From Lojkania enalia (Eukaryota > Ascomycota > Dothideomycetes > Pleosporales), in contig ML986617.1 in NCBI GenBank assembly GCA_010094045.1, positions 124,001 through 188,000 on the forward strand: a stretch of 64,000 nt of DNA. The letters are read 5' to 3'. The translations under genes and the position numbers were made by a program. A model generated the notes under the pieces. The model was not told the origin of the DNA and ran no database searches. It saw only the letters and a list, made by a program, of their open reading frames with translations. Shown here in pieces: positions 13,077-23,932 of this stretch. Positions within the stretch are counted from its first letter, which is position 1. Each line of letters opens with the position of its first letter.

Positions 13077-14073
13077 CTAGAAGTCTCCCCCACCAAAATC
13101 TCCTCCACCAAAGTCGCCGCCGTCACCACCATAATCACCGTCATCCCCATAGTAATTGTTTTCAGTATAATGATCTCCATCATCTGCCATGGCCGATCCT
13201 AGCAGTGCTCCTCCGAGTAGACCTCCACCGGCACCAAGTGCCGCCGCACCACCGACGCCCATTCCGGGTTTCCTTCTTCCCGGTGGTCCGTACATTTGCT
13301 GCTGCGGATAGTATCCGGGGCCGGGTTGACCATATCCTGGCTGACCGTAGTGACCATATCCCGGCTGTCCATATCCGGACGGCGGTGGATATGCCCCGCC
13401 ATGATGAGGTCTCGAACCAGACGCCTTGCCTAGCAATTTACCAAGAAAACCGCCCTTTGAATTGCCCTTGTCTGAGGTATGCTGGTCCTGGTATGGGCTT
13501 TGGGATGGCTGATACGGGCCTGCGCTTCCCTGTCCGTAGCCGTACTGGCCTGGTTGTGGAGAGGCGCCTTGTTGGCTGTAGAACTCATCCGCAAGCCCTC
13601 TCCTATCGCCTTGTCCGCTTGCTCTTGCTCTTGCATCCTCCTCTTCTTGTAACTGTCTAGCTAGACGCTCGTCCTCACTGATGTCGTGCGAGGCGCGCCC
13701 TGTGCTGGCATACGGATTGTTGCTTGACAACGTCTTCTGATCTCCCGTAGGCGGGATCGGTGTACTTGAAGCGGGCGGCGCATATGATGGCGGCGGAAGG
13801 TCTGGCGCTTCACCTGGAGGATATACTGGTGAATCTGGCTTCTCCCACTGCGACTTCTTCGTATAGATATTTACGAAGAACCACTCGCTGTATTGATCTA
13901 GAATGCAACATTAGCAGATACAGAGTATTATGGAAAAGAAATGCTTTACCATTCCAAACAGCCTTCCATCCCTCTGGAACTTTGGGCGGTGGTGGCCCCT
14001 GTAGTCTGTAAGTGAGCTGATCCGAGCTTCCCGAAGAGCTATAACTTACTGAAGGAGGCGCGAACTCGCTCAT
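13077..14073 (-). CDS. WWM1: WW-domain protein, WWM1-like
   Basis: Exon 1 is 14073-13950, a 52-nt intron is 13949-13898, and exon 2 is 13897-13077; total 314 aa. The intron splits the WW domain (about residues 28-62): PEGWKAVWN from exon 1 and DQYSEWFFVN...KSQWEKP from exon 2, with both tryptophans present. A Pro-rich stretch follows (PPSYAPP), then a helical EDERLARQLQEEEDARAR segment, a Gly/Tyr/Gln-rich low-complexity region, and a Gly-rich hydrophobic GGLLGGALLGSAM before an acidic ENNYYGDD and GGDF tail. That tail order is the same as in yeast Wwm1, which binds the metacaspase Mca1. Function by homology is therefore linked to metacaspase control, but this is inference. Confidence 0.85.
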
Positions 14074-14668
14074 CGCGTGGCTGAAGACACGCAAGGAAAA
14101 ATAATATCGGGAGCCAAGTGTTAAGCTTAAGATATGGACGTTAAGTTTTAACGGGCTCAACTCGGTGGCTTGGTTTATGAACCGTGGTAGCTGCTACAAA
14201 GGTATGGTGAGCCAATGCGTGGATAATATAGTTGCTCATTTCATCATTACACGCGTCATTGGTGGCAAATATGTGGCTGGTGATGTGGCGGTACAAGGAT
14301 CACCCTTCATCGCAGCCATGAAAAGGAACGACATCTTGCAACGTCCGACACCAAATACTCGGAAGAAGGCATTTCTCCATGACAAAAGGAATGCAATAGA
14401 ATTTCCTAAACTACCCAGTATGTGCAAATGGAAGTCGTAAATCGCCCGCTCGTAACAAACGAATGCCGTGGGAATCAGCCAAAATTAGCGTCGACGGCCT
14501 AGAGTATAGTCCAAACCGTCCGCATGCGTCCTCAATCCTACTGCGGAATCAAAGGAACCAAGAGAAGAGGGCACCGGGCAATGCCAATTACGCTGAACAG
14601 GTCATTGAGAAGCGAAGTAGTCGTACAACAAAACGATTCAAGTACAGACATCCACCCATTTTTTGATA
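14074..14668. other. intergenic, WWM1 promoter and EDE1 3' side
   Basis: Short frames on both strands have no family resemblance. No repeat seen. Confidence 0.45.
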
Positions 14669-17600
14669 TTATTTACCAGAGGTGAGGTAGTCTGCAGCCT
14701 ACAGACATATTAGATGGATATCTCCCTTAGATGGAAGATGTACGAACCTTGTTTATATCATAATCATATTTCTCGAGCGCTGTGAGAGCATCCGCTCTCG
14801 GGTAGCCCATGCTAGTCAACTTTTTCAGAATAGGATCATCGTGCTCCGTGCCAGTACTGATCGCGCGGCCGAGTTGAGGCATCTGCGGCTGTTTTGGCGA
14901 TGAAGCAGCTTCTTCCTTATCAAGAGCATCAAAGACAGACTTGCCTAGATCACCCGAGTTCTGTTGGGCACCTTTCTCAGTCTGAGGCGACTCTAAGTTT
15001 GAAAAGATAGCATCCCAATCTTGTGAAGATGAAGCAGTGGGTTGTGACTTGGGCTGCCCGAAGCTTTGCCCGAGGTGCTCGAAGTCGCTGAAGCTGTCTT
15101 CGCCGGGTGCTTTACCAGTCGGGGTCTGCTGAGAAGCCATAGTGTTTGATTTAGATGCAGCTGGAGAGTCGAAAACAGGATTGAATTCGTCGAAGTCACG
15201 GTGCTGTGACGAGAACCCGAAGTCGTCATCAGCCTTGTCATCCGCCTCCTTGGCATCAGTCAGGTCATCGAACCCAGCATCAAAATCATCAGCGAAGGAG
15301 GGTTGTTTTCCTTGTGGGACAGTTGCCGATGGCGACGGTCCTTTGTTCGTATCAGCAGTGCCAAAGGACACCGCTGAGTGATATGCGTCAGAAGGTACCG
15401 TCGATGATGGTGTATCGGTCGGTGGCGGAGAAGACGTAGTTGGCTTCGTAGATGATGGTCCGCCAAATAAGGCTGCGCCTTGTCCACCAGACGGAGAAGC
15501 AAATGTCTTCTCAGGAGACTGAGCGGCGGAGGCATTGGGTGGAGACGTGGGGTCAGTGCGAGAAGGGAGGAGGCCTCCAAACTCTGGCGGGAATTGATTG
15601 GAACCGCTCCTGTTCGGCCCTATCGTCTGATCATAGGATGGTGGAGACTTCTGAGCGCCGGGTGTAGGAAGCCCGCTTGCACTTGAGTCCAGGCGTGTAG
15701 TAGGGGGGGGAGATATGAAAGGCTCATTAGTCGAACCGCCCGTGCCAACTGTGGTTTCTGTCCCAAGGCGCTGCTGTTGGTCCTGGCCGGTGCTTGTTGT
15801 GCGCTGCTGAGGTGATGCGGACGTGAAGTTGTCCTCGAAACCTTGCTCGCTTGTGCTATCACTGTCATCATCGTGACCGAGGTCTTCAATCGGTGGGAAT
15901 TCTTTGTTGAACTTGCTTGAAGAACCTGTAGCACCGTTTAGCCCAGAGCTTGTATCTTGGTTTTGACGGCCGGTGCCAAATCCAGCGAATGCTGCATCAA
16001 AGTCCACCTTAGCAACACCTCGTGGCTGGTCCCTAGAAGCAGCAAACGGGTCTGAACCCGAAGCTCGATTGTTATTCTTACTTTGGTTGCTCAGGCTGCT
16101 TTCCCCAGTTGGGTTCTGCTGAAGGGGAGAGTGGGTATCTCGTGGGAATGCCCCCGGAATATCATGGCTTGCCGATGGCACCCCAAAACCTGGAAAAGTA
16201 TCCTTCCTATCCTCAGTCTTGATCGACCTTTGAGTGTCGCTGGTAATGCTTGCTACAGGAGAGGCAGTCACATTTCGATCAGTGTGAGTGGTACCGTAGG
16301 TTTCCGTTTCTGTTCTCGACGTATCAGAGCGTTCGATTGCAGGCTTCTCCGGCATGGGGGTTCCGGCAGGTGAGGCCTTTGAGATAGTTGGAGTTTCATT
16401 ACCTGGTCCACCATATCTGCTCGCAGGAGCAGAAACCTTCACAGAAGAGCTAACAGAATCCGATCGGGGCAAAGTATCCCTCAGCGGGAGGAAGCTTGAG
16501 GCAAATTGCCGAGACTCGGGGGGGGCTGGGGGGTCCACAGCACGAGGCGATTCTTGGTATGATGAAAGAGGAGGAGAGGTGGAAGGAGTTGGAACGTCTG
16601 GCCCTTCTGAGGAGCGCACAGATGGTCCGGAGGGAGCTGAAAAGGTCGGAACCTGACCCTGGCTCTCTGACCTGAAAGATGTGGGAGGGACCGTAGTCTG
16701 AGGAGAAGCGAATGTGTTGCCAAAGACGCTGTCAAAGTCCTTGTGAGGAGTTTGATGAGAGAATCCAGATGGCGACATAGTGTTATCCGTAGACGGTTGC
16801 GGCGAACGGCGAAAGAATGGGTTGGTGCTGTGGCTTGCTGTAGAAGTGGCAGGACTGGCAACATTTGGAGTTGGTCCCTGATGGCTTCGGAAGCTCTCGT
16901 CAGCAGCCTTTGAAAGATCGCTGATCTCGCCTTTAATCTTGTCGCGCTCTCCTTCGTTCGTGGCAAGCTGCTTCTTGTTGATGGCCACCATACCTTTCTG
17001 CTGCCGTGCGTCCGACCTAGCCTTGTCAAGCTGAGGCCGCAATTGCGCAACCTCAGCATTGACTTGACGGATGCGCTCCTTCAAATTGGCATTCTCACGC
17101 TGATCAGCTTCTAATGCAGTCGCAACCTGACGGTGTTGATTTTGAAGGTCTTGATATGTACCTTGGACCTGAACAAGCTCGTTCTTCAATTTTTGAGTGT
17201 CATTTCTAGATGCAGCCAACCGGTCTTCTAGTGCCTTCACAGCCTTGACTTCCTGTTCGTATTGAGTCTTGAACTGTGAAAGCCGAAGTTCTAGGTCGCG
17301 CTTCTGCGTGTTAACACTGTTCAAGTCATTCTCAGTAGTAGCCTTCTTGTTCTGTACCTCCTGCATTTGAGTACGTAGAGTACTCATCTGGTTAGACATG
17401 TTGGCAAGCTCTGTTGACTCTTGAGTGAGCTTTTTGTTGATTTCTGGATCAGTTTCGCCGAGTAAATCGTCTATAGCGGTTGGCTGGGTTCGGTTTTGAG
17501 TGGATGAAGTCCCCGACTGTCCAGTGGAGTGTGAGGTCAGAGTTTGCCCAAAAGAAGAAGTAGGCATGAAGGGCTTGAATGTGGATGCTGGGTTTCGCGG

Positions 17601-19187
17601 AGAGGGCTGGAATGGGTGGGGAGAGGTAGGCGATGCGGTCTTGCTGGCAAAGGGGTCATTGTCGAAGGGCTTGTTAAATGAACCGGAGCCGCCGGTTGAT
17701 TGTTGTGCTTGCGCAGGAGCAGGCGCGGGCGCAGAGAACGCATCCAGCCCAAAAAGATCTTCTGCGGCAGACTTGGGCTGTGAAGCAGCAAAAGATGGTT
17801 CCGGGACAGGGGCCGGAGCCGGAGCCGGAGCCGGAGCAGGAGCAGGACCAGGTGGCGGAGGTCTTGCCTGGCTTCGCATAGAGGGGGGAATAAGGTTCTG
17901 AGGAAGGGTGGGTGGAAGCGGCGTGCCGGGCTTGCGTTGTTGTCGTATTAGATACATGGCGACCGCGAATTCGTCCCTATTTAGCTGGCCTTCGGAATTT
18001 ATGTCTGCTAGGTCCCAGATCCCAGCAAGAATATCTTCTGGTAGCCCCGAATCACTGAAGAATGATACTGCCTGCTCTCCGGTTATGAAACCACGATTTA
18101 GGGTGTCGACTTTACTAAAAAGGGTATCGTAAGAGGCCTTTTCTTGTGCGCCGATGATCCACTCGCCACCAGTTGGTTGCACTGACTGTGGCGGTGTACC
18201 GTAAGGGGGTCTTCCTGTTGTTACGGGGCTCTGATTCCGCTGCGACCCAGTGCCACTAAATTGTCGAGGAATCGGGGCCAGCGGGTCGTCCGGTCTCGGG
18301 CGTCCTGGAGGAGGTGGAGGTCCCCTTCGAGAAGCGGCCTCATACAGACCTGCTGGGAGATTGTTCGGTAGCGCCTTCATGGCACCCGTCTTGTACGATG
18401 CTAGTAGGTGCATGGCAATGATGAATTCGGTCACCCCAAGAGCCCCACGCTGTTCGGTGTCTGCCAGGTTCCATATTCGACCAAGTATCTCGTTCGGTAG
18501 TCTCGCCTTTTCGAAGATCTGCTTTGCGTTCTCGCCTAGATAGCTTGTCAGCCTTCATTCTACAGTGCAACCATGAACGGAATTACCGGATAGTATGCCA
18601 TTTTGAGCGCCCGACTTCTCAAATAGAGACGCATACTCGGCGGCCTTTGCGGGTGTTAGCTGAGGCACCCGGACGGGACCGCCGCTCATTTGCGGTTGTA
18701 TCGTGGCAGGGTAGGATGACGACGGCGGAGGACCAGATGGAATGCTGAGGCCTTCAAACTTAGGTAGAGGTGCCGCTAAACGAATGTCAGTTGTCATCGT
18801 TGGACTAATTAGGGTGGATCCTACGTCTGAAGGCTAATTCTGGCGACGGATCTCTCCCTGCTTGGTAGTGACCGATCAGGCGTAATACTTGACAGAAGCC
18901 TGACGAGGTCAGTAACCCGCGGTTCTCCGTGTCGGCGATCTGCCATATCTCCCCTAGGACGGCCGGTGCTAATTTGGTGCGCTCGAAGAACTTGACGGCC
19001 ACTTCGCCGGTAATCACACCGAGCTTCTCTGTGTCGGCCTGCTGGAACAGGTAGGAGAATGCTCGCTTCTCCTCGGGCGTGAGGTTGAGGATGGGATGAT
19101 CTAAAAGCAAATTAGCTGTCGTGGCAGAGCTTTGGAGGCGGTCCGCGGCAACATACTGAGGTCCGCGCCCGTGTTGAGGTCAGACAT
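14669..19187 (-). CDS. EDE1: EDE1-like endocytic scaffold (three EH domains, coiled coil, UBA)
   Basis: Five exons: 19187-19157, 19100-18825, 18775-18587, 18535-14748 and 14698-14669; introns of 56, 49, 51 and 49 nt. The protein has 1437 aa. EH1 is about residues 11-102 (LNLTPEEKRAFSYLF, GLLTSSGF), EH2 about 128-225 (LTPAKAAEYASLFEKSG, EQRGALGVTEF), EH3 about 290-370 (GFITGEQAVSFF, LNRDEFAVAM). A Pro/Ala-rich linker with a repeated CCGGAG hexamer near 17812-17848 follows, then a coiled coil at about 529-709, a long Ser/Thr/Pro-rich region containing NPF (about residue 735) and DPFA motifs, and a UBA domain in the last 45 residues. The last exon codes only AADYLTSGK and stop, completing the UBA helix; reading through the donor gives a false VRTSSI end. 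EDE1 marks early sites of clathrin endocytosis at the plasma membrane. Confidence 0.93.
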
Positions 19188-20026
19188 GGCTGCGGCGGAT
19201 CAAGCAATGGAGCCTGTTGATGGATGGAGCATGCAATGAGGCTGAAGCTCCGCTCTGCTGTGCTGTATGGGGCGGGGAAGCTGGAGGGAGCGCAGGCGCC
19301 CGGAAGGCGAAAAGTCGGGGGCTGGCAGTGGGGCTTAGGCGCATTAAAAGGGGAGGTTACAAGGAAGAGGAGCAACGACGGCCGCAGCGCGATGAACGCG
19401 GGGCGATAAAGATGCTAACGATGGTGAAGCGGAGCAGCAAGCAGCAGTTGTAGTAGCGTGGATTGATTGAGAGAGAAGACGTACGTCGGACCCGTCGACG
19501 CACCATCCTCGTCGTCGTAGCTCGGAAGCTTGGGCCAGCTATTGCTCTGGCACCACCTGATTGGATGCTCGCGCACCTGTCAGAGCTGCAGGAAGCCATT
19601 GAGTCCTCTGATTCACGCCAGTCGACTTCTTCTCGACGACTGCGCACCCACGGCACCCTGTATCGCCTGCATCTCCCCGCTAGCCGTCTGCCGCTATTAA
19701 GCCTGCCCATCCCACGCTTCCGCCGGCACATGACTACCTATCTACTAAGTACCTGGGCAAGCAGCAAATGGGTGCCTCTGCGGAGAATGGGATTGGTATT
19801 GCAGTCGCTATCCTACAGTGATTTTATGCTCTCATTCGTGGTTACACATTTTGTACAAGTGGCGCCCGACCCAGGGCGCCGAGAAACTGCAAGCCGTCTG
19901 CACTCGTAACAGTACTAAGAAAGAAGGGGGACCCGTGACCGAGGGCTGTTCCACAGAATATATGCACCAGCTCCCGCGCTACACCGACGCGAGTGCTTGA
20001 TGCGATAGAAGTAGGGGGAATGGATA
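19188..20026. other. intergenic, EDE1 5' region
   Basis: GC-richer than other spacers and with a 148-codon plus-strand frame at 19463-19909 that has Arg/Ser-rich composition and no domain; I do not call it a gene. Long leaders are usual for genes of this kind. Confidence 0.4.
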
Positions 20027-20959
20027 TCAATGGTCTCTCCTCCGGCGTTTCCCATGCGCTTCTCTGCCGGTCCTCGCAAATGCCAGACTCGGCGAGCCAT
20101 CTCCCTCATTCCTACCCCACGCCCGACCAAGCAGCCAGTCTGTTACACTAATGACTTTGGACGTCTTGTCATAGTTGCCTCCCTCTTCAGCGTGCTCGAT
20201 AGTGAGATCATGGATCCTCCCTTCATCGTCGAATTCGAACAAGAACAGACCGGAGAATGTTTCATCCTGTTCACTAGAGCCTCCTACAATCTTCTTGACC
20301 TTCTCCCATACCTCGCTGGTATGACCGCTCTGCCTCTTCTCCCTGCCGCAGCAGGTCTCCCACCTAACAATAAGTTTCTCGTTGCGTAAATGCGCCGGCG
20401 TTGATGTTCCTCCATCCTTCACCATGCGTTCGGACAGAATGTTGAGCTTCACATTGCCGATTATCGGCACCCTTCCCCAAGCCACGGGAGCCGTATACAA
20501 TGCTGTCGTGTAGGCAAGTTTGCCACTCGCAGCTGGGAGATGTGGATGGGTCGAAGGGAATAGGTGAAGGGTAATTTGCGGCGAAAGAATTTCTCCAGGA
20601 AGGGGGGATGCCAGCATATCCGGTAGGTGTTCGCGGATTTTCCTTATTGCTGGGAACCTGTTAGCAGACATTCGCTTGTATCTTTCAAGGGTGCAGGCCA
20701 TACTTTCACCCAATTTGAGTCTTCGTTCGTCGGGTGGTTTATGGTCGCCTTCGCTGCCTTCAAGATAGGCGAGGCCGGTGCTACTCGTAAACCATGTTCT
20801 GGATATCGAGGCCTGCCGTGGCCGAACATCGGTGATGCTTCTCTGGTATTGCTTGATGCCTAGAATCCGGGGCGTGGCGAGATGGGTTGATGCGAAACGC
20901 GCTGAGAGCTGTGCGCGGGTGGACGACGAGAAGAGCCTCCGCATCAGCCCGACGGTCAT
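20027..20959 (-). CDS. uncharacterised protein, probable mitochondrial targeting
   Basis: Single-exon frame of 310 aa. The N-terminus (MTVGLMRRLFSSSTRAQLSARFAS) is rich in Arg/Ser and lacks acidic residues, as in a mitochondrial presequence; the second Met (residue 6) could also be the start. The body has conserved-looking blocks (FRCWE-like WETCCGRE, FLFEFDDEGRIHDLTIEHAEEG, VISVTDWLLGRAWG) that read like a soluble fold with a beta-strand core. I do not recognise a named family with confidence. The C-terminus is basic (GKRRRRDH). It is divergent from the SDR gene across a 549-nt spacer. Confidence 0.7.
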   Translation of the reverse strand: MTVGLMRRLFSSSTRAQLSARFASTHLATPRILGIKQYQRSITDVRPRQASISRTWFTSSTGLAYLEGSEGDHKPPDERRLKLGESMACTLERYKRMSANRFPAIRKIREHLPDMLASPLPGEILSPQITLHLFPSTHPHLPAASGKLAYTTALYTAPVAWGRVPIIGNVKLNILSERMVKDGGTSTPAHLRNEKLIVRWETCCGREKRQSGHTSEVWEKVKKIVGGSSEQDETFSGLFLFEFDDEGRIHDLTIEHAEEGGNYDKTSKVISVTDWLLGRAWGRNEGDGSPSLAFARTGREAHGKRRRRDH

Positions 20960-21508
20960 CGGAACAGGTATGTGACCATAGATGAAAGGAAGGAATAGGG
21001 CCTATAGGATGCCTTCAGTGGCAGATCTTCGAGTTGGTGCAACCAGTGGTGTGGAGGGAAATCTTCGGGCGGGAGAAAGTTGGGGTGCTTTTGGTCCCGA
21101 ATCGATAAGCGCAGCATGACGTTTTGCCGATCCGCTTAGGGCTTCCATCGATATATTCGGCAGTGAATATTATGCCGGGTCTCACCCCGCGTTGGAAGGA
21201 TTGTGCGGGGACACCCGCGATGATTCTTACATAGCTGGGTTCCTATGCCAATATACAGACGTCAGAAGAAAAATTTAGGTTTGTTTCTCGAGCTACTATT
21301 CCTCCTCACACTTGTACACGGATCGCAGTAAACTACACAACCCGAAGGAATAGAGCTACGGCTTCAATTGCTTTTTACCAAACAGCAACTGCAGGTGCCG
21401 AGAGTTAGCCTAATAGAATTGACAACTCTGAAAGAGCTAAATATCCAATTGTATTTTCAGGACATATCAGACGAAAGCAACAAACCTGCGCCGCCACACC
21501 CATCTACA
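20960..21508. other. divergent promoter region between mitochondrial-like protein and SDR
   Basis: Separates two outward-facing genes. The SDR frame is open upstream of the chosen ATG to 21368, but the extra residues lack family features. Confidence 0.45.
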
Positions 21509-22435
21509 ATGCCATCCAACGCCAAACGCATAGTTTTCACGGGCGGATCTGGAAAAGCAGGACGCCACGTGATCCCTGAACTCATTGAACGGGGTTACGA
21601 AGTCCTCAACGTCGACCTCGTCGACTTTCCTGACCCCTCAACCAATGTCTTCACCCTGAAAACCGATCTCACAGACAGTGGCCAGGTCTTCAACGCCCTA
21701 ACCTCCCACTTCAACTTTGGCGGCTACGACAATGCCCGTCCACCCAGTCCGCCCGACGCCGTAATCCACTTCGGTGCCTACGCGCGCAATCTACTCGTCC
21801 CAGACAACACCACCTTCACCGGCAACACCTCCTCAACGTACAACGTCATCGAAGCCGCATGCAAGCTAGGTGTGCCAAAGATCATAATAGCAAGTAGTGA
21901 AACCGTCTACGAAGTCTGCTTCGGACAGGGCGACTTGGACTACACAGAATTTCCCCTCCACGAAGATATAGACGTAAACCCGATGGACACTTATGCAATC
22001 AGCAAGCTCTGCGGTGAGCGCGTTGCTCGAGGTTTCGCCCGCCGATTCGACGCTGACATCTATTGCTTACGAATTGGCAACGTCGTCGAGCCTCACGAAT
22101 ACGCTCAGGACTTTCCGAAATACATTTCTGAGCCTATGGTTAGAAAGAGGAATGCGTGGTCCTATATAGATGCGCGGGATTTAGGGCAGATTTGTGATTT
22201 AGCTGTGCGGAAGGATGGATTGGGCTTCCAGGTTTTTAATGCTACCAATGATACGATTACTGCATCTTTCCCAACGAGGCAATTTCTTGAGCAGTGGTGT
22301 CCAAACACGCCAATCATGAGGGAATTGGGCGAATGGGAGGCGCCTTTGAGCAATAGGAAGATCCGCGAAGTACTCGGATTTAACGAGGAACATAATTGGC
22401 GAAAATACTATAATCCTATCAATGAGGTATCTTGA
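21509..22435 (+). CDS. NAD-dependent epimerase/dehydratase (extended SDR)
   Basis: Single exon, 308 aa from the ATG at 21509 (MPSNAKRIVFTGGSGKAG); the open frame starts 47 codons earlier, but the nucleotide-binding strand normally begins within about ten residues of the start. The glycine motif is at residues 12-18, an acidic residue follows strand 2 (NVDLVDF), and the catalytic set is S130, Y162 and K166 (YAISK). The segment CLRIGNVV and the YIDARDLGQ block are typical of extended SDRs acting on nucleotide sugars or uronates. Resemblance to uronate-dehydrogenase-like SDRs is possible, but the substrate cannot be named. No signal peptide. Confidence 0.85.
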   Translation: MPSNAKRIVFTGGSGKAGRHVIPELIERGYEVLNVDLVDFPDPSTNVFTLKTDLTDSGQVFNALTSHFNFGGYDNARPPSPPDAVIHFGAYARNLLVPDNTTFTGNTSSTYNVIEAACKLGVPKIIIASSETVYEVCFGQGDLDYTEFPLHEDIDVNPMDTYAISKLCGERVARGFARRFDADIYCLRIGNVVEPHEYAQDFPKYISEPMVRKRNAWSYIDARDLGQICDLAVRKDGLGFQVFNATNDTITASFPTRQFLEQWCPNTPIMRELGEWEAPLSNRKIREVLGFNEEHNWRKYYNPINEVS

Positions 22436-22799
22436 TATAAAATCTTAGGATAAGTGTCTGGGAAATGCTAGATGATTAGCTAAATTAAAGAACGGATATC
22501 AAGGACCATTTATCTGGCTGTTATTGAGTTTCTTTGAATTTCTTCAACATACAGAAATACCCTCACTATTCCATGGTATACCTATCCATTCATATTTTCT
22601 TCTCAAAGCGTGATCGCCACCTTCAACCCAAAAATATCACTCTAGGTGTAACGCGCCATTATAACGCCCTGGTAACCCTGCCCAAATGACGGGCTCGATC
22701 GCTTCGATGCCGTACTTATGATACAAGAAATGTAAATACTACAAGGCCCAAGTCAAGCGCTTCATCGAACAAATAGTCGAAGACAAGCCGCGCACTTCC
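22436..22799. other. intergenic between convergent genes
   Basis: Lies between the 3' ends of the SDR and ERD2 genes, AT-rich, holding both 3' UTRs. No coding signal. Confidence 0.45.
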
Positions 22800-23721
22800 T
22801 TATACAGGCAGATTGAACTTCTTGCCTTGGATGACCCTACAGCAGAATTAGTCCCGTAAGCTATCGGCTAGAAATGAACACAGCATACTTGGTATAGTAG
22901 ATCCAGAAGAAGTCTGAGTATAGCACTGTCTGGATGATACCCGCGATGACCGCAACAGGCTCCCAGAATCGCGGCACATCGAAGAAATACCTGTAAATCC
23001 AGTTGGGAATGTACAGCGCCCTGTATGCGCCGAGCGCAAAGAGATAATGCGTTGTGATGGTTTCTGCTTCACCGGTTCTTTGTAGCATGAAGAGCTGTGG
23101 AAGGATAGCCACGGACTCGAGCCAGATGGAAAAGGTCCAAGAGATCTGGGTGCAATTAGCTGCCATGACCTAGTCTTCCACTTTCTATTATATCAATTGG
23201 TGCGTACCTCATAGAAAGTGTATTTAGCAGGGAACAAAATGGCCAGCACAGCACTTCCTCCTAACAGGTATTGGACCTTGAACGTGTCCAAGTTCGGATC
23301 GTGTGTTGGTTTGTAGTCATTAAGCATGAGGTAAACGGTGTATGCGGACGAGCCAATGAAGAAGATCTTGAAGACGGTAAGGTAGAGATTATCGGGCTTG
23401 TAAAAGGTCCAGAGAAGGTCGACGTAGCGCGTAAGATATACCATTAGATAAAGGAATTGGGACTTGAACGAAATACCAGATGCACTCTGCAGATGGTTAG
23501 AAAGCGTGCCTGGGGCAGAGGGCTAGGTAGCGGAGGAGTGCATACGGATGAACTTCGCATTTTGTGGAGAAGAATCAGGATCGAGAGGAGATGGGACAAG
23601 TCCCCTGAAGAACCAGTGTGAGCTTGCGTATTCAATGGATCGCGTGGGAATAGAACTAAGCGGCACCCTAGCGGACGCGTTTGTGGGCCAGAGACCTACC
23701 TAGTAACCTGAAGATATTCAT
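22800..23721 (-). CDS. ERD2: ER lumen protein retaining receptor (KDEL/HDEL receptor)
   Basis: Five exons: 23721-23700 (22 nt), 23604-23546, 23486-23208, 23145-22889 and 22836-22800 (37 nt), giving 217 aa, the normal ERD2 length. The joins read [23 protein letters not shown], then [35 protein letters not shown], and [15 protein letters not shown] at the end. Seven hydrophobic segments are visible, with the conserved TRYVDLLW and [20 protein letters not shown] blocks. The receptor binds HDEL-type C-termini of escaped ER proteins in the Golgi and returns them in COPI vesicles. The last exon was placed by the GTATGC donor in phase 2 and the CTGTAG acceptor. Its start is 211 nt from the start of the outward-facing GH85 gene. 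Confidence 0.95.
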
Positions 23722-23932
23722 GGCGGCGATTTGCACTCTCTGTGATGCGACAAAGCTGCTGGGTGTTGCGGAAAGCAGAGTGTTGTTGGGGGACAGTTTC
23801 ACGAAATAAAAAGACACGTTTGGAGGCGCAAGGTTGGAGCTCCACCTCGCATTTGCCAAGCCGGGCCTTGTACACTAATCCATGCACTCTAAACATAGGG
23901 CAGTTTCCTCCGCCGCTTGATCACAACTCCGG
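23722..23932. promoter_or_regulatory. bidirectional promoter, ERD2 / GH85 glycosidase
   Basis: Only 211 nt separate the two start codons, so both promoters and both leaders must share this stretch. No clear TATA box seen. Confidence 0.6.

Noticed and set aside
19463..19909. 148-codon plus-strand open frame upstream of EDE1
   Set aside because: No domain, no family resemblance, unusual Arg/Ser/Leu composition; sits in the EDE1 leader/promoter.
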